Assembly: GCA_964019425.1 (NCBI GenBank)
Contig: OZ025787.1
Location: 186,001 to 250,000 of the forward strand
Length of the DNA: 64,000 nt
Direction of reading: 5' to 3'
Source: Flectonema sp. DT1601
Lineage: Eukaryota; Euglenozoa; Diplonemea; Diplonemida; Diplonemidae
Both the position numbers and the translations under genes were made by a program. The notes beneath the pieces are model-generated. The model ran no database searches and was not told the DNA's origin. It was given only the letters and a program-made list of their open reading frames with translations. This document shows positions 46,682 to 57,895 of this stretch, piece after piece. Position 1 is the stretch's first letter, and each line of letters opens with the position of its first letter.

Positions 46682-47237
46682 CTCCTGATTAAAAATAAAA
46701 TATTATCACTTTTTTTTTTTTTTCTTTTTTTTCCTCCACTTAACACCCTCAGAGACGTTCGTTAATAAAACAACTTAAAGATGTTGTTTTTCACAGGGAG
46801 GGTGGATAAAACAAAAGAAACTCTACCAAAAATTTGAACAATAAAAAAGAATATTTGGGAGAATTACAACATATAAAAAACTGATTACGGAATGGTTATC
46901 ACGTGTAATCATGTAATAATCATTGATGCTCTATCCCGAGAATTTCAAATTAAAGTAAATAATGTTCCTTTCATAAAAAGGAACGCAAACACAAATGCTA
47001 AAGTTAAGCTACCGCAATAAAGGTAGGTCTTTTCGAACAGAAAATAATCAGCCGGTGAAAGTGGGAAAGATTGGTTTTTATTTATTTATTTTTATCGTTT
47101 ATTTTAAAAAACAGTAAGAACCAGCCTTTCTGTCCCACTGCTAAGTGGGTTTTCAGGCCGACCCGAACCGTGACGTTACTTGGAGAGAGAAAGAAAAAAA
47201 ATACCTAAAAGATTTAGGAAGTCTTGCTAGTAATAAA
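46682..47237. other. Intergenic spacer
   Basis: Contains the EF-hand gene leader and AT-rich sequence. No gene was seen. Confidence 0.55.
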
Positions 47238-48731
47238 CTACTCAGACTTTGTACAAAGTGGTGCTGCAAAACCTCCGTTTGCATCGGCTACTTCCTTCAG
47301 TGGTTTACAATTGTCATATCCTCCTGAAGAGTTTGTTTGGAACTGACCAGCGGCGTATTGTTCCATCTTTTTTTTCATTGCCTGAAGTCTTTGTGGGTAC
47401 TTTACTGATAATTCATTTCTTTCGTATGGATCCATTGCGATGTTGAATAGACATCCGTCAACTGGACACCCTGGATCTGGTGTCACAGGAGTGTGGTCGT
47501 TGTCAATTGGCCAAACTGGGCCTGTCCAGTACCCACATCCTTGACCGTTGCATTGGTTGCTAATTTGTCCAGTAACGTATTTCCAATCCCCATCAATGTA
47601 GGAATCTTTTGAAAGAACGATGTCTGCTCCAACCGGACGAGTTACATTTGGAGTTGTGAAGTAACTGCGAAGATCGATACCATCAGTTGGAGGAAGACCT
47701 TCAACAACATCACCACATTCTTCTAATGTTTGTCCTGACATCATACATAATGACATGTGTAAGTCAGCAATATGCCATGATGAGTTTATTGTTGTTCCTT
47801 TAAGTTCTGGTGATAGCTTACCTCCAGAAGCGAATGCTGCTACTCGAACACCACCTTCGAAATCAGTTCCCTTACCTCCTCTAAATGGATAATTATTAGC
47901 ATTAGTGAACTGTGGCCCTCCATTGTCAGATGACCACATCATGAAAGTTTCATTCCACATTCCTCTAGCTTTAAGGGCTCTAGTGACGTTCATGGTGGCT
48001 TCAGCAATGCAACTGACCATGGCCTGGATGACTCTACGAGGTCCATAGTCTACTGTTGGATCTTCATACTGCGGACGATCTTCAAAAGGTCCGTGGACAT
48101 CATGAAATGGTAAATAAAGAAATAAAGGAGTACTCGGATCGTGATTCATAATAATATCAACAGCTTGCTGCGCATATAAGAAGCACGAATAGGTACCATT
48201 ACGACCATAGGCAGGGCCATGGTTATTCCAAAGGTCAACATATTGTTTTGTTTCATATGACCTTTGAGTATTATGATCTTCACCACCTGATAAGAATCCC
48301 AAATGGTAATCAAATCCTCTGTTGATTGGAAGATTTGCATTACTTCTGGCACCGCAATGCCATTTTCCTACCATCGTTGTTTTGTATCCAACCTTCTTCA
48401 GCTTTTCTGGTAGCAACTTCATTCTTAAGTCGATACCACCAACAACACCAACACCCTTCGGGTTATCTTGATTCACATGAAGGGGGAACCTTCCACTTAG
48501 AAAACTACTTCTTGTTGGGCTGCAGAACTTAAAAGTGTAGAACTTGTCAAATATAGCTGCCTCTGATCTAACAAACTCCGTGAGTCCATCATTCTTTGTC
48601 TGGTCAGGGTTGTACCACGGAACGTTATATCTTCCCAAGTCATCAACCAAAGCAACTACCATGTGCGGAGGGTTAGCCGCAGCGGTAGTGGCTCCCAGCA
48701 GTAGGAGCAAAGCATTTCTTACGAACACCAT
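47238..48731 (-). CDS. Arylsulfatase-type sulfatase
   Basis: Single exon of 497 residues. The start at 48731 is the ATG three bases after a poly-T acceptor (TTTTTTGTTCAG); upstream in-frame codons lie in that tract. A signal peptide (1-19) is followed at once by the sulfatase metal site VVALVDDLGRYN (Asp30, Asp31) and the formylglycine motif CSPTRSSFLSGR (Cys70, C-x-P-x-R), whose Cys is converted to formylglycine. Further family blocks are MVGKWHCG (lysine and histidine near the active site) and the SSDNGG metal site. Such enzymes cleave sulfate esters from sugars, lipids or aryl compounds, usually in lysosomes or outside the cell. It closely resembles arylsulfatase B/GALNS-like members. Length is normal and no defect is visible. 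Confidence 0.9.
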   Translation of the reverse strand: MVFVRNALLLLLGATTAAANPPHMVVALVDDLGRYNVPWYNPDQTKNDGLTEFVRSEAAIFDKFYTFKFCSPTRSSFLSGRFPLHVNQDNPKGVGVVGGIDLRMKLLPEKLKKVGYKTTMVGKWHCGARSNANLPINRGFDYHLGFLSGGEDHNTQRSYETKQYVDLWNNHGPAYGRNGTYSCFLYAQQAVDIIMNHDPSTPLFLYLPFHDVHGPFEDRPQYEDPTVDYGPRRVIQAMVSCIAEATMNVTRALKARGMWNETFMMWSSDNGGPQFTNANNYPFRGGKGTDFEGGVRVAAFASGGKLSPELKGTTINSSWHIADLHMSLCMMSGQTLEECGDVVEGLPPTDGIDLRSYFTTPNVTRPVGADIVLSKDSYIDGDWKYVTGQISNQCNGQGCGYWTGPVWPIDNDHTPVTPDPGCPVDGCLFNIAMDPYERNELSVKYPQRLQAMKKKMEQYAAGQFQTNSSGGYDNCKPLKEVADANGGFAAPLCTKSE

Positions 48732-49268
48732 TTCCTGAACAAAAAAAAAAAAAATTATTACACCGCAAAGCGACTCGTCATCACCCTCCATGTTATTACA
48801 TTTTACGTATGCTGGTTAGGACGATAAATGTGATACAAATATCATTCACAATATAAGATACTTAACATCTACTAAGTAAGTACCTTAGGGCAATATAAGA
48901 CGGATTCGATCTAAACAATATTATTACTTTTGCTAAATTCAATTTGAGGCATAAAACTAAACATGAAAACCATTTCTTTTCTTTCTTTCTTTGTTTAGGA
49001 AATCATGTTTCTTTTCTAATTTGAACGTGTCTCAGATTTTGTCTAATCGTGAGAATACTAAGAAACAGAAATAACGGGAAAAAAAAGGAAATAACAGAAC
49101 AGAGCGTTTGTGTTTGCGTTTGTAAAACAGAAAATTGATTTTCGTTAGATTGGCAGCGAGAAGCATCTGAAGAACAACTACTGATTTTCGAAAAAAGAAA
49201 AAAAAAAAAGAATATCTATTAAACGCCATTGCGTTATACTTCTATTTTATAATTTAAAAAAAAAAATA
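48732..49268. other. Intergenic spacer
   Basis: AT-rich; no gene was seen. The frame at 49032-49229 is largely homopolymer. Confidence 0.55.
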
Positions 49269-52187
49269 CTACAGAAAGAATCTGTCATCAATCATTGTCT
49301 TATTTCCTAAGTTGGTATTTCCAAATATGCTTCTTACCACCTGAACAAAATACACGACAATAAATGCAACACAAGCAGCAACAATTGAATTACTGAAAGT
49401 AAAATCAACTGCGAGATACGACAGTAGCGCTAAGTTACTTAGTGAAATCTCAAGAGAGAGAAGAATACAGTTTGTCCAAGTGCTATCATTGTCAATGAAA
49501 AAACGAGTAGGCATACCCGCAAATGAAAATGGTATCACACCGAGAGAACGATGAATAGGAGTCTTAAGTAAGGTTTCATCCCCAACTCGGGTGACAGCAC
49601 TTTGTAATCTACGGTTTAATTCCTGTAAATGTCTCAAAGCTTCTTGAGTTAAGACATTTCTACTAGATCTCCCAAGAACGTATTCGTAACATCTTCTGGG
49701 TCTGTTTGTTGCTTGAGATGGAACAAATCGTTCTCTAGCAAGCTGTGCTTGAGTTTTCCATAAAAACTCACTCAATTCATCATCTGTAACAATCTCAAAA
49801 GTTTGAGCAGTATTCGGACCAGTCAACCCCCTCATAGGAATCGCACCTTCCTCTTCTCTTTGAAGCATTGCTTGAAATTCTCTCACAGAAGCATCACTGA
49901 ACTGATGAACAGATTTCCCATGAATATAATATCCATAACGTTTTTCTGGTAATAGAAAAACTGACACGTTAGCTAAAGAACAAAGGTCGATGAACTCTCT
50001 TACCGGGTTGGCTGCTAAGAAACGATAATATATTAAATGGTCCCATATCCATAACAAAGACATACAACCATACCATAACATTATCGTTAATGCCATTCTA
50101 AGTAACGGATGAGAATAGGACCCATCCAGGCTTAGATTATTACCGTTTGGTTGTGCTGTTGTGAGTCCTTGCAAACCAGCTGCTTCCAACAAAAAAACCA
50201 CTAAAACGGTATTCAAATACACAGTCGATGACAGAAGCGCTTGTAGCTCGTTGAACTCATTAGCAACGAACACCATTCTCCACATTGATACGGGAAGGTC
50301 TTTGTTTTCAGATAGTAATTTACCTCTTGGCTGTTCCCAATCAAGTAAAAACACCCACATAGAACATTGCTCATACACCCTATAAGCAATATCTACACAG
50401 CGGGTTGAGAAAGACGTCCACAATAAAGCTGTATACAAATTATTTATATGGCCAGGTGGGGGTACGAGTACCGATGATGTCTGCTGTCCTTTAAACCATA
50501 AGAAGTGCCATATAGAAGCACCGGCTAATATAATAAATAAAAAACCAGATATGTGAGAACAATAGTATACAAACAATCGAACTAATAAAGCAAACGGATT
50601 GAAGTAGCGATCTTGTGCAAGTCGGCGTTGCCATGCCCAGGTTTTGATGAGGGAGGTGGCGCAGCCTACGCAACTGGCTGTTATTAAAAGTGATATGAGG
50701 ACATTTCGACTGAGATTTGATGTATAAAAAATCCTAACCGAACTCTTAACACCATCGTCTCCCGACAACACTGTTCGCGGAGTCCCATCAGCTAGATTCA
50801 TGAAAACGTTATTATTCCCAACATTTCGTTGAACAGCAGCAGGTTTTTCAAGGCGTACAATTGTCTCATAATCAATAGTAACCACAGGAAGCCACGCACG
50901 CTCATCTTTCGACTCCTCCAACGCAAATAGTAACGTCAGTTCACTAGCGTATCGTACATATTGATCACTGAGAACGTTGTCATACAACATAAACCTTCTA
51001 TACATAGAAATACCATTCGCATTAGTATTACGAATTGAATCGGTTGTGTAGAAGAGAGATTCATCGTCTCCGTCAGCATTAACACGGATTGGAACTGGTT
51101 TTAAGTTACCCAAACGATCTCTTATAAACAACTCGTAGAATAAAGGTTCACTCGCTCCATAAGAAAGAAATTTCGTATTTAACTCACAGTCTTGGATGAT
51201 GTTGTTACCAAACCTAAGGCCGTGTTCAGCAACTGGTTCTCTAACTTCACAAATAAATATTTGATTGTTTAGAGTCTCTGTGCCAATTCTATTTCCTACT
51301 AAGTCGTAAGCTGTAATAACAAAATCAAGTGACTCATCAAAACGAACAGTTTTATCTAAACTTTCCTGTAAGACAGCTCTTTCAGTTCTTTGATAAAACA
51401 ACCAAGGTAAGTCTGTTGGGACTTCACACGGAGTCCTGCATCCGGTTCCTCCATCTCTGTTAGTTAAATGATCAAAATAGAGTTCACAAGCACCTTGATC
51501 TAAGTCGTAAAGCTGAAGAACACATAAATTAGTTAGATATTGACATCCACCAGGTCCTGTCCAACCTGCATTACATTTTGTAGCTGCTTTTACTGCCTCT
51601 GTTGCAAGGAAATCTGATCTGATAGTGCTACCAATGTCAGGGTAAGTGACTGACGCTCCAGGAACTGCTGCGATATTTCTAGTTGGAAGGCATACCCCAG
51701 ATACTTGTGTTGTATTTGATGGACAACTACAGTCAGAAGACATTTCAAATGATTCGCTCAGATAACATCCAACACAAAGTCCGTTTATTACTATTCCATT
51801 CTCACATGAAAGACAACTCTTTATCTGTTGTTGTGAATCTGATACGTGATCTACTAGAAAGTTTCCGTTTGAATTATCACATTGACATTCTCGAGAAGTT
51901 ATATTTAAAGTTGTTGTCGTTCCATCACAGGAAGAACAATTAAATCTGTTGGAGTCTGATGCGAGGCCGAAATCACCAACACAGTCAACTAGACATCCAT
52001 CTCCAGCATAGCCTGCCTTACAGATGCAGTGTACCCCGCCACTGTGTGGTTCTGTGTTTCCTGTACACTCTACACAATTTAGTATCCTTGAGTCGAAATA
52101 ATTCCCAGTTGGGCAGGTAGGGACGGTCGCATTTCTGGAATACCAATCCCATCCGCTAAGGGTTGCTGTCAGGAGGAGGGGCAGCAT
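49269..52187 (-). CDS. Meckelin (TMEM67-like ciliary transition-zone protein)
   Basis: Single exon of 972 residues, close to the usual about 995. The start ATG lies 13 bases after an acceptor (ATACTTTTACAACAG). A signal peptide (1-15) precedes a cysteine-rich extracellular region to about 225 (repeated CxxC and CDxxxG motifs), a beta-rich ectodomain to about 475 and about seven C-terminal membrane segments. The diagnostic block FIDLCSLANVSVFLLPEKRYGYYIHGKSVH near 735-760 and the end DDRFFL match the meckelin family. Meckelin sits in the MKS module of the ciliary transition zone, controls which membrane proteins enter the cilium, and is mutated in Meckel and Joubert syndromes. Its presence shows that the organism builds a cilium or flagellum. 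Confidence 0.9.
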   Translation of the reverse strand: MLPLLLTATLSGWDWYSRNATVPTCPTGNYFDSRILNCVECTGNTEPHSGGVHCICKAGYAGDGCLVDCVGDFGLASDSNRFNCSSCDGTTTTLNITSRECQCDNSNGNFLVDHVSDSQQQIKSCLSCENGIVINGLCVGCYLSESFEMSSDCSCPSNTTQVSGVCLPTRNIAAVPGASVTYPDIGSTIRSDFLATEAVKAATKCNAGWTGPGGCQYLTNLCVLQLYDLDQGACELYFDHLTNRDGGTGCRTPCEVPTDLPWLFYQRTERAVLQESLDKTVRFDESLDFVITAYDLVGNRIGTETLNNQIFICEVREPVAEHGLRFGNNIIQDCELNTKFLSYGASEPLFYELFIRDRLGNLKPVPIRVNADGDDESLFYTTDSIRNTNANGISMYRRFMLYDNVLSDQYVRYASELTLLFALEESKDERAWLPVVTIDYETIVRLEKPAAVQRNVGNNNVFMNLADGTPRTVLSGDDGVKSSVRIFYTSNLSRNVLISLLITASCVGCATSLIKTWAWQRRLAQDRYFNPFALLVRLFVYYCSHISGFLFIILAGASIWHFLWFKGQQTSSVLVPPPGHINNLYTALLWTSFSTRCVDIAYRVYEQCSMWVFLLDWEQPRGKLLSENKDLPVSMWRMVFVANEFNELQALLSSTVYLNTVLVVFLLEAAGLQGLTTAQPNGNNLSLDGSYSHPLLRMALTIMLWYGCMSLLWIWDHLIYYRFLAANPVREFIDLCSLANVSVFLLPEKRYGYYIHGKSVHQFSDASVREFQAMLQREEEGAIPMRGLTGPNTAQTFEIVTDDELSEFLWKTQAQLARERFVPSQATNRPRRCYEYVLGRSSRNVLTQEALRHLQELNRRLQSAVTRVGDETLLKTPIHRSLGVIPFSFAGMPTRFFIDNDSTWTNCILLSLEISLSNLALLSYLAVDFTFSNSIVAACVAFIVVYFVQVVRSIFGNTNLGNKTMIDDRFFL

Positions 52188-52344
52188 TTTATTCAACTTC
52201 CTGTTGTAAAAGTATTGCTTAATTAAAACTCAACATTAACTCTTAATCACCTGCTGTAGAAATCAATATCACAAAGTAATTTCATTCAACGATTGATGTT
52301 AGGCTGGAATGAGCTGCTTGTGCCATACAAAGTGATTGTTAGTT

Positions 52345-53337
52345 CTAACACCACTTCCCTTCAACATGTTCATATTTACAGACTTTCTTAAACTTACAGG
52401 TACTCGTATAATAATATTGTGTACAAGTCTTTTCATTTGGAGAAGCTATCGGAGGTGGGATGACTCGCTCAGGAATACCTGCACGCGATGAAGTAATAAA
52501 AATATTTTTTCGATGCTGTGACCCACGCAATGGCACAACATGCAAAGATGAAGTAGGACAACATGATTGAAGGAACGAAGCCCATTCGTTGTAGGCATCG
52601 GGACGGCCTTTGAGAGTCTTGGGTTGGAGGGTTTTGTCAGCGAGTTTAATCGGACCACCGTGAGGTAAGCAACATGGTGATAAAATCATTGAGTCGATTC
52701 CTTTAGAGAATAGAAACAACTCCACAAATCTAGCTGATAATCTCTTACACAAGTGAACACCCACAAGGATTCCTCTCTTGCTGTGGTCAAGGCCAAGGTC
52801 TCTTAGGACACCTTTGTCGTGGATATTTCCGTTTATAAATTTTAATTCCGGGACACCATCCCCGGCATACTCATCGTTAAGATTGGTTAAGTAGGCAAAG
52901 TCAATGTCACCTTTTATTTCATAGTCAAACATGAAGATGGTGGATATTTTATTTTTTAATATGTCCATTTCAGAGCATAAGCTCTGTATCAAAGCACTTG
53001 TGAATCCCTTTCCACAACAAATGTCAAATAGTGGTCTTGGTTCGGAATAAACGTCTGGATGGTTTTTAATCTCATTTAGCAAGTGATGTGCTACCGTGAC
53101 AGCTTCTTCAATTTCATCTGTGAATCCTTTGTTTCTCAGTAATTTCTTAACACCTTCGTGTTCCATTGTATTCCAATGTTTCACAATTGAGGAAACACGT
53201 TGTACTAAATCTTCACCGACCATATTTCCAATCTCACCGCAAAGTAAATCTTCTTGCTTCAGTCTTCTCTTATCATGTAGAATGATTAAATCCTCATCTG
53301 TTTCCCGAGGACGTTTTTCTTTTGATGGTGTGGTCAT
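52345..53337 (-). CDS. TRMT13-like tRNA methyltransferase with CCCH zinc finger
   Basis: Single exon of 330 residues. The start at 53337 is the first ATG after an acceptor (TTCTTGTCTACAG). A Rossmann methyltransferase fold begins with FDICCGKGFTS (104-114, motif I) and includes GVHLCKRLSARFVELF and LSPCCLPHGG. These match the TRM13/TRMT13 group, which methylates the 2'-O position near tRNA position 4. The C-terminus has a classical CCCH finger, C-x8-C-x5-C-x3-H (about 305-324), which is common in TRM13 enzymes though usually N-terminal. Rearrangement of the finger is therefore notable. The substrate was not established. Confidence 0.6.
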   Translation of the reverse strand: MTTPSKEKRPRETDEDLIILHDKRRLKQEDLLCGEIGNMVGEDLVQRVSSIVKHWNTMEHEGVKKLLRNKGFTDEIEEAVTVAHHLLNEIKNHPDVYSEPRPLFDICCGKGFTSALIQSLCSEMDILKNKISTIFMFDYEIKGDIDFAYLTNLNDEYAGDGVPELKFINGNIHDKGVLRDLGLDHSKRGILVGVHLCKRLSARFVELFLFSKGIDSMILSPCCLPHGGPIKLADKTLQPKTLKGRPDAYNEWASFLQSCCPTSSLHVVPLRGSQHRKNIFITSSRAGIPERVIPPPIASPNEKTCTQYYYTSTCKFKKVCKYEHVEGKWC

Positions 53338-55159
53338 TTTCTTATAGTATCGATTGAGACCTGTAGACAAGAATGACTGATTTTATATTTAGAGAATGAA
53401 AATGGTAGCGATTTTAATTATCTCCACATATTGTAATATTTTATTTATTTATTTAACTGCTGATAAATATTATTAGAAATAATGAATATAAAAAATAATA
53501 AAAACACAATTTTTAAAATAAAAAGAAATAATAAAAACTTTTCGGATAAGTTTTATTTTATTTATTTATTTATTTATTTACGAAGTCTAGGAGCCAAAAA
53601 AATCAGGAAAAGCTCACAGGGTAACAGTTATATCGCAACCAGCAACCGTGAGAGGGTTTTTACAAACTGAATAAATACACAAAAACATTTTTTAAAAAAA
53701 AAAAAAAATAGTTAGTTTCTCATCTAGATCACAATACTCTAATCTGAAAATTAAAGTTTTTTAGAAATTCTCCCTGTCTGTTTGGCAATGCTCCTTTACT
53801 AAACCCTAACAACTCGAGAGTCTCTGGAAATGCTTTGTATGACAAAAAGGAAAACTTAATCTCAAAAAAAAAGCTTTTTCCGTAAGGAACTATTAGGAAA
53901 ATGAGGGGGGGGAAAAGTGAAAAAGAGAAGAAAAAAAAATCGGGTTGTCTATATTTTTTTATTGCTGAGCCCAACAAGATTTTATTTCACTGCTTTTTTT
54001 TTTTTAAATGTTTTTCTTAAAAAAAAAAAAAAAAAAAAGAAACTGTACCAGTTCTTCAAACACACAAAAACAAAGGAGTCATTGAGTGAGTGCCTGTCAC
54101 CGTCTCCATAATGAGCAGTCAAGCTGTGCCACATTAACTTCGAAACACAAAGGAAACAAGGTACGAAACAAACGCAACTTCATCAAAACAGCTTCCCTAC
54201 CAGGTTTCTGTTTTGTAATGATGTTGTACTGCAAGAAACGAAAAAAAATTAGGAAAAGATAACTACCTTATTTGAATTGCACTGATACCAATCAACGGGT
54301 AGACTCCAACTATTATGATACAGACTTGATTGTGGTGCAAACCGAGGGCGAAATTACTTTAATTAAGCCTTGGTGCTGCTTTATTGTTTTTTTTTGTTGT
54401 TCCTTTTTGATGCGATGTTAATTGAAAGAAAGCGTATGGATCAAATAAATAAAACTTTTTTGTAATTTATGAGACACGAAAGAACTGCTCCGAAACTATC
54501 AGCGACAGCATAGTACACGATTGCAGTATGAAATACCACTGCAGGCCACGTGAACATAGTTAAACACTTCTTGACTATGTTATTGTAACAACTCATAAGT
54601 GACTGATACATAATAAATTAAAACTTTTCTGAAAAGTAACCAATCTGGTTTAAAACCCTCAAGGTAAGGAGGGGCTGCTCTATAAATAGTCATACGGTTG
54701 GGTAGTAGGCAATGTCAATCTGAAAACTAAAGAAAAGGTGTCGGAGTGAGCAAGCATTGATGACATAGGTAATGCTCATTTACTTCACTTCGTACAACGC
54801 CTAAAGAAAAAGGAAAGTTGTAACCCTCACTAGTAAGAAAAAACGAAGAAGACTTGCCACTGTCTGTGCGCCATTCTGTTGGCAGCCTTGTTCAGAGAGC
54901 GGGTAAAATACAAAAGGAAAAATAATAATAATAATTTGCCGCACAATCGAAAGACGTGTGGGGGCACCAAAGGATAAAGAACTCTTGTCACAGGCAACCA
55001 AAATATTTATTCAGATAAGTAGACGACAACTTCTTACTTAGTGCTTTTTTTTTTTTTTTTTTCCCCTCGTCTCGACAAAAAAAAAAGAAATCCCTCATCA
55101 TCAGAAAACGGTAGACATCTCCAGCACGAATAGGGAGACAAAGTTTACCGAACAATGGG

Positions 55160-55516
55160 TTTGTAGGTACAAAAAAGTACAAAAAAAAAAAAGTCATAAA
55201 ACACGCTGTTCCATAAAACACTGGAATACGAAGTTTCAGGAGCCTTAATTTTATACAACTTTGTCCCTCTTAGGCCTTCATCAGTTTTTCGTTTAATTAG
55301 TAATGTGACCCAAACGTTGCCGTGTGTAGAGTCCAATCCGTGACCGTTTCCAAAGACTCAGCACGTAAAGATGCTCACTATACTTTAGGTCATGAAGGAG
55401 TTTTTAATATTACCGAGACGATCCCGGAGGGAGAATCAATTGCACATAAAAACTGCGGCAACGCCGACAGGTGTCCAATGTCAGCAACCTTGTGGGGACA
55501 AGTCGTGGGGTTTTAA
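55160..55516 (+). other. Open small locus, coding frame unresolved
   Basis: Two overlapping plus-strand frames are open here. One runs 55322-55516 (63 residues, e.g. GHEGVFNITETIPEGESIA) without a clear ATG. The other starts with an ATG three bases after an acceptor (CACTATACTTTAG) and encodes 44 residues. A 28-base R4 motif (CTGTTCCATAAAACACTG...GAATACG), shared with 32.15 kb, lies at 55.2 kb. This could be a small gene or a repeat-derived piece. Confidence 0.3.
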
Positions 55517-56096
55517 AGTTAAGAAATGAAAGAATAACACAAAACAGAAATCGAATTTTAGTTTTTAAAAAAAAAAAAATCAACAAACGTAACCGTTAAC
55601 AGCCATAAACCGTCTGGCAAGCCCTCCAAGGGTAAGGAAGATTCAGAGTGCAAATTTTAAAAAACGAAAAAAAAAAAAAAAATTAAAAATTCTAATTGAG
55701 AATAAAAAGCATGTCAAAAAAAACGAATCTCCTCACATAGCACTGCACTGTTTTAGAAGAAAACACTTACAAGGTATGAAGTAGACTTATTATTTGATAG
55801 CCATAGAGGAAAACACAAAAAAACGGAACCGTCAGCAACACTTTCATAAACACAGTGGGAGAATTCCATAATAATTTATTTATTTTTATTTTTTTTCAAT
55901 ACTAACGCCTATTCCGAGAGACGGATTCCTACCCCAATGTTCTGCGGTGGAAAAGTCTTGTCCAATATATCTCCGTTGTCCATCCAAAAGTTTTTTTCAA
56001 TTCACAAATATCAGGGAGTTTAAAAACTAACCGATAGCACTTGTGAAATGATTGAGAGGAGCAAAGAAGAAGCTTTCTATCTAAGAAAGGTTAATT

Positions 56097-56300
56097 ATGA
56101 GTTTTGTGAGACATTTCGTCTCGAAGACTTTACCTCAGTCCATTACATTTGCTGGAATTGCCAACCTGGTTTTCTTTTGTTGCTTTTTTCATTTAATTCT
56201 TTTTTTTTTTTTAAAGCTTGATAAGCTCATCAAAATGAAGGCAGAACAAAAAGAGAAAAAGAGAGAGAGAGGGGGAAAAATAAATAAACATCACAATTAA
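56097..56300 (+). CDS. Candidate small mitochondrial or membrane protein
   Basis: Encodes 67 residues if read straight through, beginning MSFVRHFVSKTLPQSITFAG, which resembles a mitochondrial presequence. A possible acceptor (CTTTCTATCTAAG) lies just upstream of the ATG. A very hydrophobic stretch (22-42) comes from a T-rich tract and could instead be an intron (GTTTTC...TTTAAAG), giving a shorter basic protein. A poly-Lys/Glu C-terminus follows. No family was recognised. Confidence 0.28.
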   Translation: MSFVRHFVSKTLPQSITFAGIANLVFFCCFFHLILFFFLKLDKLIKMKAEQKEKKRERGGKINKHHN

Positions 56301-56959
56301 CGTTAAGTGTTTGTTTTGGTCACTTTATTTATATTTTTATACCTCATTCAACTCTTATACACAATAATAAAATAATACATAAAAAAAACAGATAATAAAT
56401 AAAAAGGTAGGGATGCGGTTAACTGCTACACCCACTGAGAAGATAATTCCTTTTTTTTTTCTTTTTTTTTTTTTCTCCCGAAACTTTGTTGTTACGAAGC
56501 AAGTAAAGCAAATATAATCGCACGGCAACTTACCAAAAATTACTATTTTTCCGCCTTTTTGAAAAAAAAAAATTTAAAAAAAAAGATTTTTCCGAAACAA
56601 TTGAAATGAGAAAAAACAATAAATAGTCGTACGCAAGCACGTTAGAATTTGCACGTGAGAAAAAAATTAGAATCCAGAAATCAGAAATCAGAGAAATAAC
56701 GAAATGCATCACAATTCGACTGTAATTCGTAACACGTGCACTTGTAGCAGCACACAGAAACTCGAACCAGAAAAAAAAAGGGGAAAGAACGTGAACAAAG
56801 AAAAACTTGCATTTAATAATAATCTTTTTTTTTTTTTTTTCCCCCCCTTAGCAGAAAAAAAAAGAAGCGGGACAAAAAAAAAATAGAACGAAATATAACA
56901 TCCTGAGATGCCCTACAACTATTACTACATATAAATCAACAGTGAGTTTACACTAACGT

Positions 56960-57895
56960 TTAAGTCACAAGTTTCTGAGGGTGAAGAGATCCACTCACTG
57001 GACATTTGTATGTCGTTTTTGGATGACCTATTTGAGCTCCACAATCAGAACAAGCTACTGACATCGGCTCAACTACTGAAGATGATAGATAAGGTGGAGA
57101 AGCAGTTCGTGGATTTGTATAAATAATAGTTTGAAGTGGACCACTATACTCATCGTTTAAAGGAGGTCTCGGAGACATAATTCCACCACCACCACCACCA
57201 CCCTGATTGACAAACGTCGTTTGAATCGGATTAACTGAATACAATCCTGCTGTTGTGTTCGGTTCAAATGTTGTTTTACGAGCTTCCATTTCATCAGGTT
57301 CTGCCTGCATTTGATGTTCTGGAATTTGAGCTTCTTGCCTACGACTAGACTGTCTATGACAGTATAATAAAACAACAATAATAATACAAAGTACCAAGGC
57401 TGATACAACTATTATCGCAATGATGCTAACTGCTAAAGAACTAGAACCACTACTTTTACCTGAGATGTCTGCAATCATTTGAATATCAACTGTGCGAGGA
57501 AAGCAACTCGCGGCTTTTCCAAGACCGTCAAATGCAATTATCCACGCGACTTCAGCACTATTACTAGATCCACGTGTTACATCAGTATTAGTCTGAAATG
57601 TGAACTCTGAGAGAGCTTGACATGAAGTCTCATTTACAGTATTTCTACACAATTGAACAACACTTGACGAAGTACAACCAGTTGATTGAGGTGTTTCAGT
57701 CATTCGTAAACAGCTAATAGTAATAGTGTCTCCCGTTCCAAGAGTTAACAATTCTGTATACGTTCCCGGTACGAGTGCTCCATTAATAGTTCCACTCCAT
57801 CTTCGAAAGTTAGTCGATCCTGTGTTGCATTGTCCTCTAACAACAATATTAAAACTAACTAAAAGTAACACAACCAGCTGTCTGAATTCATTCAT
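56960..57895 (-). CDS. Single-pass membrane protein with zinc-ribbon-like tail
   Basis: Single exon of 311 residues. A signal peptide (1-21) is followed by a cysteine-containing ectodomain of about 140 residues and a membrane helix (about 160-185, SIIAIIVVSALVLCIIIVVLLY). The cytoplasmic tail carries RRQEAQIPEHQMQ, a GGGGGG run, and CSDCG...C at the C-terminus (about 280-300), which may bind a metal. No family was recognised; the layout suggests a surface receptor or adhesion protein. An R1 repeat lies immediately upstream of the start, and the only AG acceptor I can see in the leader lies inside that repeat. Confidence 0.7.
   Translation of the reverse strand: MNEFRQLVVLLLVSFNIVVRGQCNTGSTNFRRWSGTINGALVPGTYTELLTLGTGDTITISCLRMTETPQSTGCTSSSVVQLCRNTVNETSCQALSEFTFQTNTDVTRGSSNSAEVAWIIAFDGLGKAASCFPRTVDIQMIADISGKSSGSSSLAVSIIAIIVVSALVLCIIIVVLLYCHRQSSRRQEAQIPEHQMQAEPDEMEARKTTFEPNTTAGLYSVNPIQTTFVNQGGGGGGGIMSPRPPLNDEYSGPLQTIIYTNPRTASPPYLSSSVVEPMSVACSDCGAQIGHPKTTYKCPVSGSLHPQKLVT

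Larger units (their letters stand above)
53338..56959. other. Long AT-rich spacer
   Basis: Includes a (TTTA)n tract (53.55-53.58 kb), poly-A/T runs, an R4 copy near 55.2 kb, a small open locus near 55.3-55.5 kb and a small gene candidate near 56.1 kb. Otherwise no gene was seen. Confidence 0.5.
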
